A stretch of DNA of 64,000 bases, taken from contig NZ_JAIOJZ010000014.1 in the NCBI RefSeq assembly GCF_020404845.1, forward strand, positions 1 through 64,000, given 5' to 3'. Below, one piece after another: positions 17,929 through 37,771 of this stretch. The position numbers and the translations under genes were made by a program. The first letter of the stretch is position 1. Every line of letters starts with the position of its first letter. Under the pieces are notes generated by a model. That model saw only the letters and a list, made by a program, of their open reading frames with translations, did not search any database and was not told the origin of the DNA. This stretch comes from Streptomyces hyderabadensis. GTDB lineage: Bacteria > Actinomycetota > Actinomycetes > Streptomycetales > Streptomycetaceae.

Positions 17929-19722
17929 GTGAGCGTCACCGACACCCGCCCCGCACCGGCCGTCCTGCGTACGGCGACCGGACGCGAGGCAGCCCGATGG
18001 GTCGCCGCCCACTGCCGCGAGGTGCCGTGGCTGACGGCCGCCACGGTGATCGCCACGGTGGCCGGAGCGGCGCTCCAAGTGCTCCCGGTGCTGCTGCTCG
18101 GCCGCGTGGTCGACGCGGTGGCCGGCGGCGAGTCGCAGTCCGTCCTGGTCACGATCGGCGCCCTGATGGTTGCCGCCGCGCTGCTCGGCGCGGCGGCGAC
18201 CGCGGTGTCGACCTATCTGATCGGGCGGCTGGGCGCAGACCTGCTCGCCCGGCTGCGGGAGGGTGCCGTCCGCGCCGTGCTGGCCATGCCCAGCGCACGG
18301 GTCGAGCAGGTGGGCCGCGGCGACGTGCTGTCCCGCGTCGGTGACGACGTCGCCGTGATCTCCAAGGGCATCCGGACCGCCGTTCCCACGGTGTTCTCCG
18401 CGGGCGTCCTCGTCACCATCGCCACGGCCGGTATGTTCGGGCTCGACTGGCGGCTCGGCCTGGCGGGCGCCGGCGCGCTGCCCGCCTACGCGCTCGCCCT
18501 GCGCTGGTACCTGCCGAGGTCCGCCCCGCTGTACCGCAGGCAGCGGGCGGCCCAGGCCGACCGGGCACAGGCCCTGATCAGCGGCCTGAACGGCATCGAC
18601 ACGGTCCGGGCGTACCGGCTCGAGGACGCCTTCCGCGAGCGGGTCACCCGTGAGTCCTGGCGGGTGCGCGACCTCGGCATCGAGGTGTTCCGGTTCTTCG
18701 GCCGGTTCGTCGGCCGGGAGAACCGCGCCGAGTTCATCGGGCTGACCCTCATCATCGTGGTGGGCTACGCGCTGCTGGAGGCGGACGCGGCCACGCTGGG
18801 CGAGGTGTCGGCGGCCCCGCTGCTGTTCCACCGGCTGTTCACCCCGCTGGGCGCCATCATGTTCACCTTCGACGAGGCGCAGAAGTCCGGCGCCAGCCTC
18901 ACCCGCCTGGTCGGCGTCCTGGGGGAGGACGCGGCGGACCGGCTGGTGGGCGACGAGTCCGTCGGCGCGGCGGCCGGCCCCCACCCGGTGACGGTGCGGG
19001 GACTGACGTTCACCTACCCGGGTGCCGAGGAGCCGGTCCTCAGGGACGTCGACCTGACGATCCCGGCGGGCGGCTCGCTGGCCCTCGTGGGCGCGACGGG
19101 CGCGGGCAAGACGACCCTCGCCGCGCTGGTCGCGGGCATCGGGACCCCGCAGTCGGGGTCCGTGCGCATCGGGACGACCGACCTGGCCGGGCTCGACGAG
19201 GCCGGTGCGCGGGCCCTGGTGAGCATCCTCACCCAGGAGACGCACGTGTTCTCCGGGTCGCTCGCCGACGACCTGCGGCTGGCCGCGCCCCGGGCGAGCG
19301 ACGCCGAACTGCTGGACGCCCTGCGCACGGTCGGCGCCGGCCCGTGGGCCGAGGCGCTGCCCGACGGGCTGGACACCCTCGTCGGTGAGGGCGGCGAGCG
19401 CCTGGACGCGACCAAGGTCGCCCAGATCGCGCTGGCCCGGCTGGTCCTGGGCCGGGCGCCGGTGGTGGTCCTCGACGAGTCGACCGCGGAGGCCGGCAGC
19501 GAGGGCGCCGCCGAACTGGAGCGGGCGGTGCTGGCCGCGTGCGCGGGCCGTACCACCCTGTTCGTGGCGCACCGTCTGACCCAGGCGATGGCGGCGGACC
19601 GGATCGCCGTCCTGGACGCCGGACGGGTCGTCGAGGAGGGCACGCACGCGGAGTTGGTGGCCCGGGGCGGCCGCTACGCACGGCTGTGGCGGGCCTGGCG
19701 GGAGGGCGGCCGGGCGGGGTAG
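17929..19722 (+). CDS. cchG: ABC exporter half CchG (intact Walker motifs, degenerate signature)
   Basis: 597-residue fusion of a six-helix membrane domain (about 1-330) and an ATPase domain (about 350-597), probably for export of coelichelin. Walker A GATGAGKT lies at 388-395, Q-loop in LTQETHVFSG, Walker B with Asp516-Glu517 in VVVLDESTAEAG, and switch His548 in FVAHRL, all intact. The signature, however, is LDATK (492-496) in place of LSGGQ. Exactly the opposite set of motifs is degenerate in CchI, which points to an unequal heterodimer. Start GTG 17929 is two bases after the cchF stop. Confidence 0.9.
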   Translation: MSVTDTRPAPAVLRTATGREAARWVAAHCREVPWLTAATVIATVAGAALQVLPVLLLGRVVDAVAGGESQSVLVTIGALMVAAALLGAAATAVSTYLIGRLGADLLARLREGAVRAVLAMPSARVEQVGRGDVLSRVGDDVAVISKGIRTAVPTVFSAGVLVTIATAGMFGLDWRLGLAGAGALPAYALALRWYLPRSAPLYRRQRAAQADRAQALISGLNGIDTVRAYRLEDAFRERVTRESWRVRDLGIEVFRFFGRFVGRENRAEFIGLTLIIVVGYALLEADAATLGEVSAAPLLFHRLFTPLGAIMFTFDEAQKSGASLTRLVGVLGEDAADRLVGDESVGAAAGPHPVTVRGLTFTYPGAEEPVLRDVDLTIPAGGSLALVGATGAGKTTLAALVAGIGTPQSGSVRIGTTDLAGLDEAGARALVSILTQETHVFSGSLADDLRLAAPRASDAELLDALRTVGAGPWAEALPDGLDTLVGEGGERLDATKVAQIALARLVLGRAPVVVLDESTAEAGSEGAAELERAVLAACAGRTTLFVAHRLTQAMAADRIAVLDAGRVVEEGTHAELVARGGRYARLWRAWREGGRAG

Positions 19723-19756
19723 TTAGGTAAGCCTTAGTTAGGTTAGCCTGCCTCCA
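19723..19756 (+). promoter_or_regulatory. Two overlapping iron boxes upstream of cchH
   Basis: TTAGGTAAGCCTTAGTTAG (19723-19741) and TTAGGTTAGCCTGCCTCCA (19738-19756) overlap by four bases. The first abuts the cchG stop codon. Overlapping sites on the NRPS promoter suggest cooperative or tighter iron repression than at the single-box promoters in the cluster. Confidence 0.8.
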
Positions 19757-19783
19757 TTCCTTGGAAGGGGCGTTGAGTCTTCG

Positions 19784-30824
<11,041 letters not shown>

Positions 30825-30838
<14 letters not shown>

Positions 30839-32525
30839 CGCACAGCGGCCCCGCGCGGGGTCCGACATCCTCCGTACCGCCCTGCGGCGCAACGTGGGCG
30901 CGATGGCTTCGGGCACCGTCCTCATGGGTCTCTACCAGGCCGGTGAGACCGCCTTCCCCATCGCGCTCGGCCTGATCGTCGAGCACACCATGCGGGACCG
31001 GAGCCCCGAAGCGCTCGGCCTCTCCGTGGCCGCGCTGGCCGTGATCATCACGACCGTGTCCCTGTCCTGGCGGTTCGGGATGCGGATCCTGCAGAAGGCC
31101 AACACGACCGAGGCGCACCGCTGGCGGGTCCGGGTCGCGGACTGCGGCCTCCAGCCGGTGGCCAGGGACGTGGACCTCAAGTCCGGCGAGGTGCTGACCA
31201 TCGCCACCGAGGACGCCGACCAGACCGCCGACATCATCGAGGTGGTGCCGCTGCTGATCAGCTCGCTGGTGGCGGTGCTGATCGCGGCCCTCGCGCTGGG
31301 CCTGGCCGACATCCGGCTCGGGCTGCTGGTCATCGTGGGAACCGTCGCGATCCTGTCCGTCCTGAGCGTGATGTCCCAACGCATCGGCTCCAGCACCCGC
31401 GAGCAGCAGGCCCGGGTGGCGCGGGCGGGCGCCAAGGTCGCCGACCTCATCATCGGTCTGCGCCCGCTGCACGGCTTCGGCGGCAACCACGCGGCGTTCC
31501 GCTCCTACCGCGAGGTCAGCACGGAGGCGAGGCGCCAGTCCGTCACCGTCGCCCGGGTGAGCGGCGTCTACGCGGGCACCGCACTGGCCCTCAACGCGGT
31601 GCTCGCCGCGGCCGTGACCCTCACGGCGGGCTGGCTGGCCTTCCGGGGCCGGATCAACATCGGTGAGCTGGTCATGGCCGTGGGCCTGGCGCAGTTCATC
31701 ATGGAACCGCTGAAGCTGTTCTCGGAGATGCCGAAGTACGTGATGGTCGCGCGCGCCTCGGCCGAGCGGATGGCCCTCGTGCTCACCGCGCCGCCGGTGA
31801 CCACACCGGGGACGGAGCGGCCCGACCGGGGCGGGGACCTGGAGGTCGACTGCGTCCGGCACGGGGCGCTGCGCAAGGTGCGGTTCCGGGTGCGGGCCGG
31901 CGAGTTCGTGGCCGTCGCGGCGTACCAGCCGCGCGCCGCGGCCGACCTCGCGGCCGTCCTCGCGCTGCACGTCCCGCCCGACGCCTATGAGGGGACGGTG
32001 CGGGTCGGCGGCCGGGACCTCGCGGACCTGGCGGTCGCCGGAGTCCGCGAGCACCTGCTGGTCAACCCGTACGACGGCGAGATCTTCGCGGGCACCCTGC
32101 GGTCCAACATCGACCCGTCGGGCACCAGCCGGACGGTCGACGCAGCCGTCGAGGCGTCGATGCTGACCGACGTCGTCGCGCTGCACCGCGAAGGGCTCGA
32201 CTACGCCGTCCGCGACCGGGGTGCCAATCTCTCCGGCGGGCAGCGCCAGCGGTTGTCCCTGGCCCGCGCGCTGGCCGCCGACACGGACGTGCTGGTGCTG
32301 CGCGACCCGACGACGGCCGTGGACGCGGTGACCGAACAGCTCATCGCGCGGGGCGTCGCCAAGCTGCGCCGGGACCGCACCACCCTCGTGATCACCAGCA
32401 GCCCCGCCCTGCTGGACGCCGCCGACCGCGTCCTGGTCCTGGACGAGGGCGTCATCACCGCCGAGGACACCCACCGCAATCTCCTCGCCGGCGACGAGGA
32501 GTACTGCCTGGCCGTGACCCGGTGA
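30825..32525 (+). CDS. cchI: ABC exporter half CchI (degenerate Walker motifs, intact signature)
   Basis: 566 residues: membrane domain (about 1-320) followed by a diverged ATPase domain. Walker A is replaced by YQPRAAAD (367-374, no GKS/T), the Q-loop glutamine by Asn (VNPYDGEIF), Walker B ends Arg493-Asp494-Pro495 so the catalytic Glu is missing, and the switch His is Ser525. The signature LSGGQ (469-473) is perfect. It could not hydrolyse ATP alone but would complete the productive site of CchG. The start overlaps the last 14 bases of cchH, so translation is probably coupled. Confidence 0.9.
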
Positions 32526-32529
32526 TCAG

Positions 32530-32561
32530 AGGGGGCACGGGGCCGGTGCGGCGGGCCCCCT
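32530..32561. terminator. Terminator between convergent cchI and cchJ
   Basis: AGGGGGC (32530-32536) pairs with GCCCCCT (32555-32561), with weak internal pairing in the loop. It sits five bases after cchI and overlaps the cchJ stop codon, so it may serve both strands. Confidence 0.5.
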
Positions 32562-33651
32562 ACCCGAGGGCCCAGGCCACGTCCCGCAGCAGCGCCTGCC
32601 GCCAGCCCGCGCGGTCGTGGCCGGAGGCCGACCGGGAGACCCGCACGGTCGCACCGGCCTGCTCGGTCAGGGTCTCCACCAGGGCGCAGTGGGGGAGCAT
32701 CCGCGTCTCGTGTTCCCCCACGTCGAACGCGATCCGTAGTCCGGACAGGTCGGGGCGCCCGCGCAGGCGCGCCGCCAGCGTGCCCCCGACCGGACCGCCC
32801 AGGGGGTCCGCCAGATCCGCGGCGCCGGGCGTCCACCACAGCGACGCCGACTGGCAGGCGACGCGCGACACCAGGTCCGGGAACTCCAACGCCGCGTACA
32901 GCGCGCTCAGACCGCCGAGGCTCTGCCCCGCGACCACCGTGCGGCCGGGATCGGCGGGCACCCCGCTCCCGGCCACCAGCGGCAGCAACTCGTCCCGCAC
33001 CGCCTCCCACAGCGCGGGCCGGCACCCGAACTCGGCCTCCCGGTCCTTGGCCGGGACGAACACCAGGGTGACCGGCGGCATCTCACCGCTCGCGGCGGCC
33101 GAGTCGAACGCGGCCGCCGCCGGATGCAGATACAGCCAGTCGTCGCCGTCGAGCAGCAGGACCAACGGCCCGCCCCCGCCCACCGGATGGACCCGCACGG
33201 TGCGCCGCCCGCCGAGTCGCTCGCTGGTCCAGCGCAGCCGGGCGGGGGGCAGGGGCAGTACGTCGGCGGCGCCGAGCAGGGGCCAGTGCGGCTGCGCCGG
33301 GGCGTCCGGAGTGGCGGCGACGGACCGGTCGCCGCCCGCGCCCGCGGGGTTGTACGGGTCGGCGTACGCGTCGTCGCCCACCACGAACCGGTACGTCACC
33401 CGCAGCCGCGCCGGCATGCGCACCTCGGCGTACCAGCAGTCCGTCTCTCCCCACCGCCGCAGCTCCACCGGGGCCGACCAGCTCTCGAAGACGGCGCTCG
33501 CCGCCTGCGGCCCGCGCCACAGGAACAGGGTCCGCCACCCGTCGCCGTCGGGGACCGACAACGGCGTCGTGAGACCGGCCCAGAAGGCCTCGGTGCCCGG
33601 CTCTCCCGTCAGCCCGTACGCGGCGAGGATCTCCGCCCCCGCCCGCCTCAT
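32560..33651 (-). CDS. cchJ: Fes/IroE-like esterase CchJ
   Basis: 363-residue alpha/beta-hydrolase of the enterochelin-esterase type. The N-terminal half (FLWRGPQAASAVFESWSAPVELRRW, YRFVVGDDAYADPYNP) resembles the immunoglobulin-like domain of Fes. The catalytic half shows the nucleophile motif GQSLGG (Ser about 244) and a late GHD histidine. No signal peptide, so it acts in the cytoplasm. CchH lacks a thioesterase, so CchJ has been proposed to release the finished peptide from the last carrier domain. Hydrolysis of imported siderophore is the other option. It is divergent from cchK across an iron box. Confidence 0.9.
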   Translation of the reverse strand: MRRAGAEILAAYGLTGEPGTEAFWAGLTTPLSVPDGDGWRTLFLWRGPQAASAVFESWSAPVELRRWGETDCWYAEVRMPARLRVTYRFVVGDDAYADPYNPAGAGGDRSVAATPDAPAQPHWPLLGAADVLPLPPARLRWTSERLGGRRTVRVHPVGGGGPLVLLLDGDDWLYLHPAAAAFDSAAASGEMPPVTLVFVPAKDREAEFGCRPALWEAVRDELLPLVAGSGVPADPGRTVVAGQSLGGLSALYAALEFPDLVSRVACQSASLWWTPGAADLADPLGGPVGGTLAARLRGRPDLSGLRIAFDVGEHETRMLPHCALVETLTEQAGATVRVSRSASGHDRAGWRQALLRDVAWALG

Positions 33652-33700
33652 GAACGTCTCCTTGTGGAGCGGAAATCCAGAAGGCTAAGCTCATCGCGCA

Positions 33701-33719
33701 TTAGGCGAGCCTAACCTAA
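33701..33719. promoter_or_regulatory. Iron box between cchJ and cchK
   Basis: TTAGGCGAGCCTAACCTAA is close to the perfect palindrome. It lies 50 bases upstream of cchJ and 20 bases upstream of cchK and could control both divergent promoters. A weaker half-match, AAGGCTAAGCT, occurs about 18 bases nearer cchJ. Confidence 0.85.
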
Positions 33720-33739
33720 TTCCACGGGAGGGACCCCGG

Positions 33740-33952
33740 ATGAGCACCAACCCCTTCGACGACGCCGACGGCCGGTTCCTGGTCCTGGTCAACGACGAGG
33801 GCCAGCACTCGCTCTGGCCGTCCTTCGCGGCGGTGCCCGGCGGATGGACGACCGTCTTCGAGGAGAACACCCGCGACGCCTGCCTGGCCTATGTCGAGGC
33901 CAACTGGACCGACCTGCGCCCCCGTTCCCTGGCCGGGCCCGCGGACGCCTGA
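33740..33952 (+). CDS. cchK: MbtH-like NRPS partner CchK
   Basis: 70-residue MbtH-family protein. [40 protein letters not shown] carries the family signature NxExQxSLWP...PxGW, and the DxRPxSL-like segment follows (WTDLRPRSL). Such proteins bind adenylation domains and make them soluble and active, here presumably CchH. ATG start with GGGAGG-like sequence upstream. It forms the right end of the cluster. Confidence 0.96.
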   Translation: MSTNPFDDADGRFLVLVNDEGQHSLWPSFAAVPGGWTTVFEENTRDACLAYVEANWTDLRPRSLAGPADA

Positions 33953-34019
33953 CGGCCGGGGCACCGGCAGCACCCGTGCCGGGCCACGCCGGTCGCCGTC
34001 CCGCCCTGCGGGAGGAAAT

Positions 34020-34046
34020 CGACTCGCGTCCGCGTGACGCGAGTCG
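34020..34046. terminator. Perfect 11-base stem-loop after cchK
   Basis: CGACTCGCGTC and GACGCGAGTCG pair perfectly around a 5-base loop, 68 bases after cchK and 70 before the DinB-like gene. There is no T-run. Either a terminator closing the cch cluster or an operator for the downstream gene. Confidence 0.5.
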
Positions 34047-34116
34047 CTAGCCTCGGCCTCCGCCGGAGCGCCGCGCGGGCGCGGGCGCACCACGAGGACC
34101 GTGAAAGGGGCCGGGC

Positions 34117-34839
34117 ATGGAGATCGAGGGCGCGCGGACGGACCGGTTGGGCGTACTGCTCGACCAGTTCGACCAGGCCAGGGAGATGGCCCAGGTGCGG
34201 CTCGCGGGACTCGGCGACGAGGAGTACCTGTGGGAGCCCGTGGCCGGCTGCTGGTCGATCCGGCGCCGGGGCGAGGCGGTGACGCCCAGAGCGTACGGGC
34301 CGGGCGAGTGGCTGCTCGACAAGGGTGCCCCCGACATCCCGGCGAGCGAGTACGCGGAGGTGGCCCGGCAGGCCGCGAGCGGCATGTCGGTCACCAAGAT
34401 CGCCGAAGACTGGAGCGTGAGCGTCGAGCGCGTCGAGCAGGTCCTCGCCCACACCGGCACCCCGGAGCCCGACGCGACACCGGTCACCACCATCGCCTGG
34501 CGGATCGCGCACCTGCACTCCTGCTTCGCGGGCCAGTGGGAATGGACCTTCGGCGAACGCCGCCGGGACCCGCGGCTGCTGGTCGACTTCACCCCCTCCG
34601 CCGCCCTGGCGCTCGAACGGTTCTGGGCGCTGATCGACCGCTGGCGCGAGGACGTCGCCCACGTCACCGAGGAGCAGCTCGACACCGTCGGCTTCTCTCA
34701 GTACCCGTACGGCTCCGACCCCGACGACCCTTACATCAGCGTCGTGGCCGGGGACAACCTCGAGTTCATCCACCACATGGCCGAGATCGCACTCCTGCGC
34801 GACCTGTGGCGGGCCCGCTCCACGGCCGCCGGGGCCTGA
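34117..34839 (+). CDS. DinB-like superfamily protein
   Basis: 240 residues. LGVLLDQFDQAREMAQVRLAGLGDEEYLWEPVAGCWSIRR is the N-terminal helix and W-x-P region of DinB/DUF664-type four-helix proteins, with metal-type histidines in IAWRIAHLHSCFAGQWEW and the C-terminal FIHHMAEIALLRDL. A segment in the middle, MSVTKIAEDWSVSVERVEQVL, looks like an inserted helix-turn-helix (about 89-109), unusual for the family. Substrate unknown. ATG with GAAAGGGG upstream. Confidence 0.75.
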   Translation: MEIEGARTDRLGVLLDQFDQAREMAQVRLAGLGDEEYLWEPVAGCWSIRRRGEAVTPRAYGPGEWLLDKGAPDIPASEYAEVARQAASGMSVTKIAEDWSVSVERVEQVLAHTGTPEPDATPVTTIAWRIAHLHSCFAGQWEWTFGERRRDPRLLVDFTPSAALALERFWALIDRWREDVAHVTEEQLDTVGFSQYPYGSDPDDPYISVVAGDNLEFIHHMAEIALLRDLWRARSTAAGA

Positions 34840-34870
34840 CCGGCGCCGCCGGGAGACGGGAGGGCGATTC

Positions 34871-35045
34871 ATGGGGGACGCGACCGACGGCCGTGAGGCC
34901 GGGCGCCGACGTGCCCGGGGGACGGGACGCCATCCGCAAGCGGCCCGGGATGCACGTCGGTTCGACCGGTGAACGCGGCGTGCGGCAGATGGTGTTCGAA
35001 GGCGCCGGACGGGCGGTCAACGAAAACACCCCGAGCAGGGGGACG
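34871..35045 (+). pseudogene. Frameshifted gyrB/parE N-terminal remnant
   Basis: From 34923 to 35024 one frame reads [18 protein letters not shown] then VRQMVFEGAGRAVNE, clearly the N-terminal ATPase start of DNA gyrase B (compare ...[32 protein letters not shown] from memory). There is no start in that frame, and nothing of the rest of GyrB follows. An ATG at 34871 with a good GGGAGG site opens a different frame that ends after 33 codons, as if a frameshift separated the start from the homologous stretch. The key Asn region is degraded (GAGRAVNE). It appears to be a decayed duplicate. Confidence 0.7.
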
Positions 35046-35100
35046 CGAACCTCCGCCGGACCGTGCGCCGCGCTGGCTGAACGCCGCGCGGGCCGCACGC

Positions 35101-35619
35101 TCACTCCTCCGTGTCGATCCGGGCCAGACGTGCCGTCACGTCGTCGGCGAGGCGGGTGAGGAGGCGGGTGAGGTCCTCGCGGTCCTGGCGCGGCCAGTCG
35201 GTGAGCGCCTCGGCGAACCAGCCGAGCAGGGAGGCCACGTACCGGTTGGCGGCCTCCAGCCCCGCCCCGGTCGGTTCGATGAGGCTGGCCCGGCGGTCGT
35301 GGGGGTCGGCGACCCGGCGCACCAGGCCGCGCTTCTCCAGCGCCTGGACCTGGCGGGTGACGTGCGGCCCCACCACCTGCATCCGGTCGGCGATCTCGCC
35401 GATCCGCAGCGGCTGGTCGGCCGTACGGAGGGTCACCAGCACGCCGATGGCGGGACGGTCGAGGGCGAGCCCGGCCGCCTCGGCGGCGCGTTCGGTGAGC
35501 CGGCCCTTGTTGAACGCGGCGCTGAGCTGGGTGAGCCGCGGCAGCACGGCGACCAGGTCGGGGTGCGGTTCGTCCGGCGCGGCGGAGGGCCCGGCGGGGC
35601 CGGGAGGTTCGGGGGTCAT
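35101..35619 (-). CDS. MarR-family transcriptional regulator
   Basis: 172 residues. The winged helix-turn-helix (about 60-120; LRIGEIADRMQVVGPHVTRQVQALEKRGLVRRVADPHDRRASLIEPTGAG) with the DPHDRR wing is diagnostic of MarR proteins. It is divergent from a FAD monooxygenase gene across an intergenic region with two 17-base ATACCT-type sites, so it most likely represses itself and that enzyme until a small aromatic ligand is bound. Start ATG 35619, no strong Shine-Dalgarno. Confidence 0.9.
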   Translation of the reverse strand: MTPEPPGPAGPSAAPDEPHPDLVAVLPRLTQLSAAFNKGRLTERAAEAAGLALDRPAIGVLVTLRTADQPLRIGEIADRMQVVGPHVTRQVQALEKRGLVRRVADPHDRRASLIEPTGAGLEAANRYVASLLGWFAEALTDWPRQDREDLTRLLTRLADDVTARLARIDTEE

Positions 35620-35634
35620 GAGGGCTCCATTTGC

Positions 35635-35651
35635 ATACCTGAGTTAGGTAT
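35635..35651. promoter_or_regulatory. MarR operator, site 1
   Basis: ATACCTGAGTTAGGTAT is a perfect 6-base inverted repeat with a 5-base spacer, 15 bases upstream of marR. A second copy of the pattern lies near the divergent gene. Confidence 0.65.
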
Positions 35652-35706
35652 CTATATCGTGGGGAGTGGCCGGTGCCTGGGAGGGTGCCGTATGGCCTCC
35701 ATAAAG

Positions 35707-35723
35707 ATACCTAAGGTACGTAT
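35707..35723. promoter_or_regulatory. MarR operator, site 2
   Basis: ATACCTAAGGTACGTAT repeats the site-1 pattern (ATACCT, 5 bases, then ACGTAT instead of AGGTAT), 70 bases upstream of the monooxygenase start. It is also a TACCTAAGGTA near-palindrome. Both sites lie in the only AT-rich patch of this intergenic region. Confidence 0.55.
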
Positions 35724-35793
35724 ATTTTCCGTCCTCGCGGCGGCACGTACCTCCGTCTTCCCGGGGTCCGCCCCGGTGGAAGGGTGAGAAGCC

Positions 35794-37017
35794 ATGATCC
35801 ACACGTCCCGTCCGGCTCGCCGCGTACTGATCTCCGGAGCAAGTATCGCGGGCCCCGCGCTCGCGCACTGGCTCGACCGGTACGGCTTCGAGGTGACCGT
35901 CGTCGAGAAGGCCGCCGCCGTACGCGGGGGCGGCTACGCGATCGACGTGCGCGGCACGGCCCGCGAGGCCGTGGACCGCATGGGCCTGCTGCCGGCGCTG
36001 ACCAAGGCGCACGTCGACAGCCAGCGGATCACCTTCGTGGACGCCGCGGGGGAGAAGGTCGGCTCGCTGCAGCCCGAGCAGCTGACCGGGGGAGAGGCGG
36101 GGGTCGACCTCGAAGTCCGGCGCGGCGATCTGGCCGACGTGCTCTACACCCCCCTGCGCGACCGGGTGGAGTTCCTCTTCGGCGACTCGATCGCGACGCT
36201 CGACGACGCCGGGGACGCCGTGCACGTCGTCTTCGACAGCGGCGCGCGCCGCACCTTCGACCTCGTGATCGGCGCGGACGGGCTGCACTCGAACACCCGC
36301 AGGCTGGTCTTCGGCCCGGAGGAGCCGTTCCACCGCTACCTGGGACACGTCTTCGCGGGATTCACGCTGCCGAACGACTTCGGGCTGGCGCACGAGGCCG
36401 TGATCTGGAACGAGCCGGGACGCGGCGCCGTCCTCTACGCCCACGAGCCCTCCGACCGGTTGCACGGCTTCCTCACCTTCACCCGTGACACCCCGCCCTT
36501 CGAGGCCTTCCGCGACCCCCTGGCCCAGCGCGACCTGGTGGCGGCACGCTTCCCCGAGCGGGTCTGGCACCTGCCGCGCCTGGTCGAGGCCATGCGGGAG
36601 GCCGACGACCTCTTCTTCGACATCGTGAGCCAGATCCACATGCCCACGTGGTCGCACGGGCGGGTCGTCCTGGCGGGCGATGCCGCGCACGCCACGTCGT
36701 TCATCTCCGGCCAGGGGTCGAGCGTCGCGCTCGTCGGCGCGTACGTCCTGGCCGGTGAACTGGCCACGCACCCCGACCACGCCGACGCGTTCGCGGCCTA
36801 CGAGCGCCGGGTCCGTCCCTTCGCGGAGCGCAACCAGGCGCTGGCCACCAGCGGCGGCACGGCGGTGACCCCCACGACGCGGCAGCAGATCGAGGCCCGC
36901 AACGCCCTGCTGCGGGATCCGGAGACGGCCGCGAGGGCGCTCGTGACCGCGAGCGCGCAGCAGGGTCGTGCGGCCCACTCGTCCCTGGTGCTGCCCGACT
37001 ATCCGGGGGCCGTCTGA
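35794..37017 (+). CDS. FAD-dependent aromatic monooxygenase
   Basis: 407-residue group A flavoprotein hydroxylase of the PHBH fold. The FAD ADP-binding motif VLISGASIAGPALAHWL is at residues 11-27, the DG motif in DLVIGADGLHSNTRR, and the FAD-ribityl motif GRVVLAGDAAHATSFISGQGSSVALVGAYVLAGEL near 290-320. Substrates of such enzymes are usually aromatic or polycyclic, and resistance-type drug hydroxylation is possible. Divergent from marR, which probably controls it. Confidence 0.87.
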   Translation: MIHTSRPARRVLISGASIAGPALAHWLDRYGFEVTVVEKAAAVRGGGYAIDVRGTAREAVDRMGLLPALTKAHVDSQRITFVDAAGEKVGSLQPEQLTGGEAGVDLEVRRGDLADVLYTPLRDRVEFLFGDSIATLDDAGDAVHVVFDSGARRTFDLVIGADGLHSNTRRLVFGPEEPFHRYLGHVFAGFTLPNDFGLAHEAVIWNEPGRGAVLYAHEPSDRLHGFLTFTRDTPPFEAFRDPLAQRDLVAARFPERVWHLPRLVEAMREADDLFFDIVSQIHMPTWSHGRVVLAGDAAHATSFISGQGSSVALVGAYVLAGELATHPDHADAFAAYERRVRPFAERNQALATSGGTAVTPTTRQQIEARNALLRDPETAARALVTASAQQGRAAHSSLVLPDYPGAV

Positions 37018-37052
37018 GGGGCACGGACCCGCCGGACCGGACCGGACCGGTT

Positions 37053-37068
37053 CGGCGGCCGGCCGCCG
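37053..37068. terminator. GC palindrome between convergent genes
   Basis: CGGCGGCCGGCCGCCG is a perfect 16-base palindrome between the monooxygenase and tetR stop codons, preceded by three CCGGA repeats. Could terminate either strand, but no T-run is seen. Confidence 0.35.
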
Positions 37069-37089
37069 GTTCGGCGAGCGGTCGCCGGA

Positions 37090-37707
37090 TCAGTCCGCGG
37101 GGTCGTCCGCCGCCGGGTCCGCCGGGCCGGCCTGGGCGCGCCAGCCGTGCAGGAGCAGGTCGAACACCGTCTCCACGGTCGCCCGGGGGTCCTGTCGTCC
37201 CGTGGTCAGGGCGGGGACCTCGAGGACGAACCGGGCCAGCGCGGCGCACGCGGGGTCGTCCGGCTCCCGGCCGAGTTCCTCCGCGATCACGCCGCCCAGG
37301 GTGTCGGCGTGTCGCATCCACATGCGCTCCCCGTACTCGCGGAGCGCGGGCGTGTCGCCGACCAGGGCGGTGAAGCCCGCCCGGCGCGGATCGGTCACGA
37401 TCGGCACCCAGGACTCCAGGGCGTGCGCGCGCAGTGCCTCGACCACTCCCTGCCCCGCGGGCCGCTCGCGGACGGCGGCGGCCAGCGCGGCGTCGACGTC
37501 CTGCTCGCGGTCGAAGACCAGCGCCTCCTTGCTCGGGAAGTGCGCGAAGAGGGTCGTCGTCGACACGTCGGCCCGCTCCGCGACATCGCGGACGCTGACC
37601 CGGTCGAAGCCGTGCTCCAGGAAGAGCTCGAGGGCGGCGTCGGCGATGGCCTGCCTGGTCGCGGCCTTCTTGCGCTCGCGACGGCCTGGAGTCGGGGAGT
37701 CGGGCAT
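37090..37707 (-). CDS. TetR-family transcriptional regulator
   Basis: 205 residues. The N-terminal helix-turn-helix is clear: RQAIADAALELFLEHGFDRVSVRDVAERADVSTTTLFAHFPSKEALV (about 15-62), with the usual Tyr replaced by Phe in FAHFPSKEAL. The C-terminal ligand domain is typical in length. It is divergent from a TetX-like monooxygenase with a long inverted repeat between them, so it is likely its local repressor. Confidence 0.9.
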   Translation of the reverse strand: MPDSPTPGRRERKKAATRQAIADAALELFLEHGFDRVSVRDVAERADVSTTTLFAHFPSKEALVFDREQDVDAALAAAVRERPAGQGVVEALRAHALESWVPIVTDPRRAGFTALVGDTPALREYGERMWMRHADTLGGVIAEELGREPDDPACAALARFVLEVPALTTGRQDPRATVETVFDLLLHGWRAQAGPADPAADDPAD

Positions 37708-37771
37708 GGCGCCACTCTAGCGCACAACTGGAACGGCACAGTACTCGGTCTCGGACAGAAATATGAGTGAT

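Noticed and set aside
33682..33700. Second iron box next to cchJ
   Set aside because: Only about 11 of 19 positions match; could be chance beside the strong box at 33701-33719.
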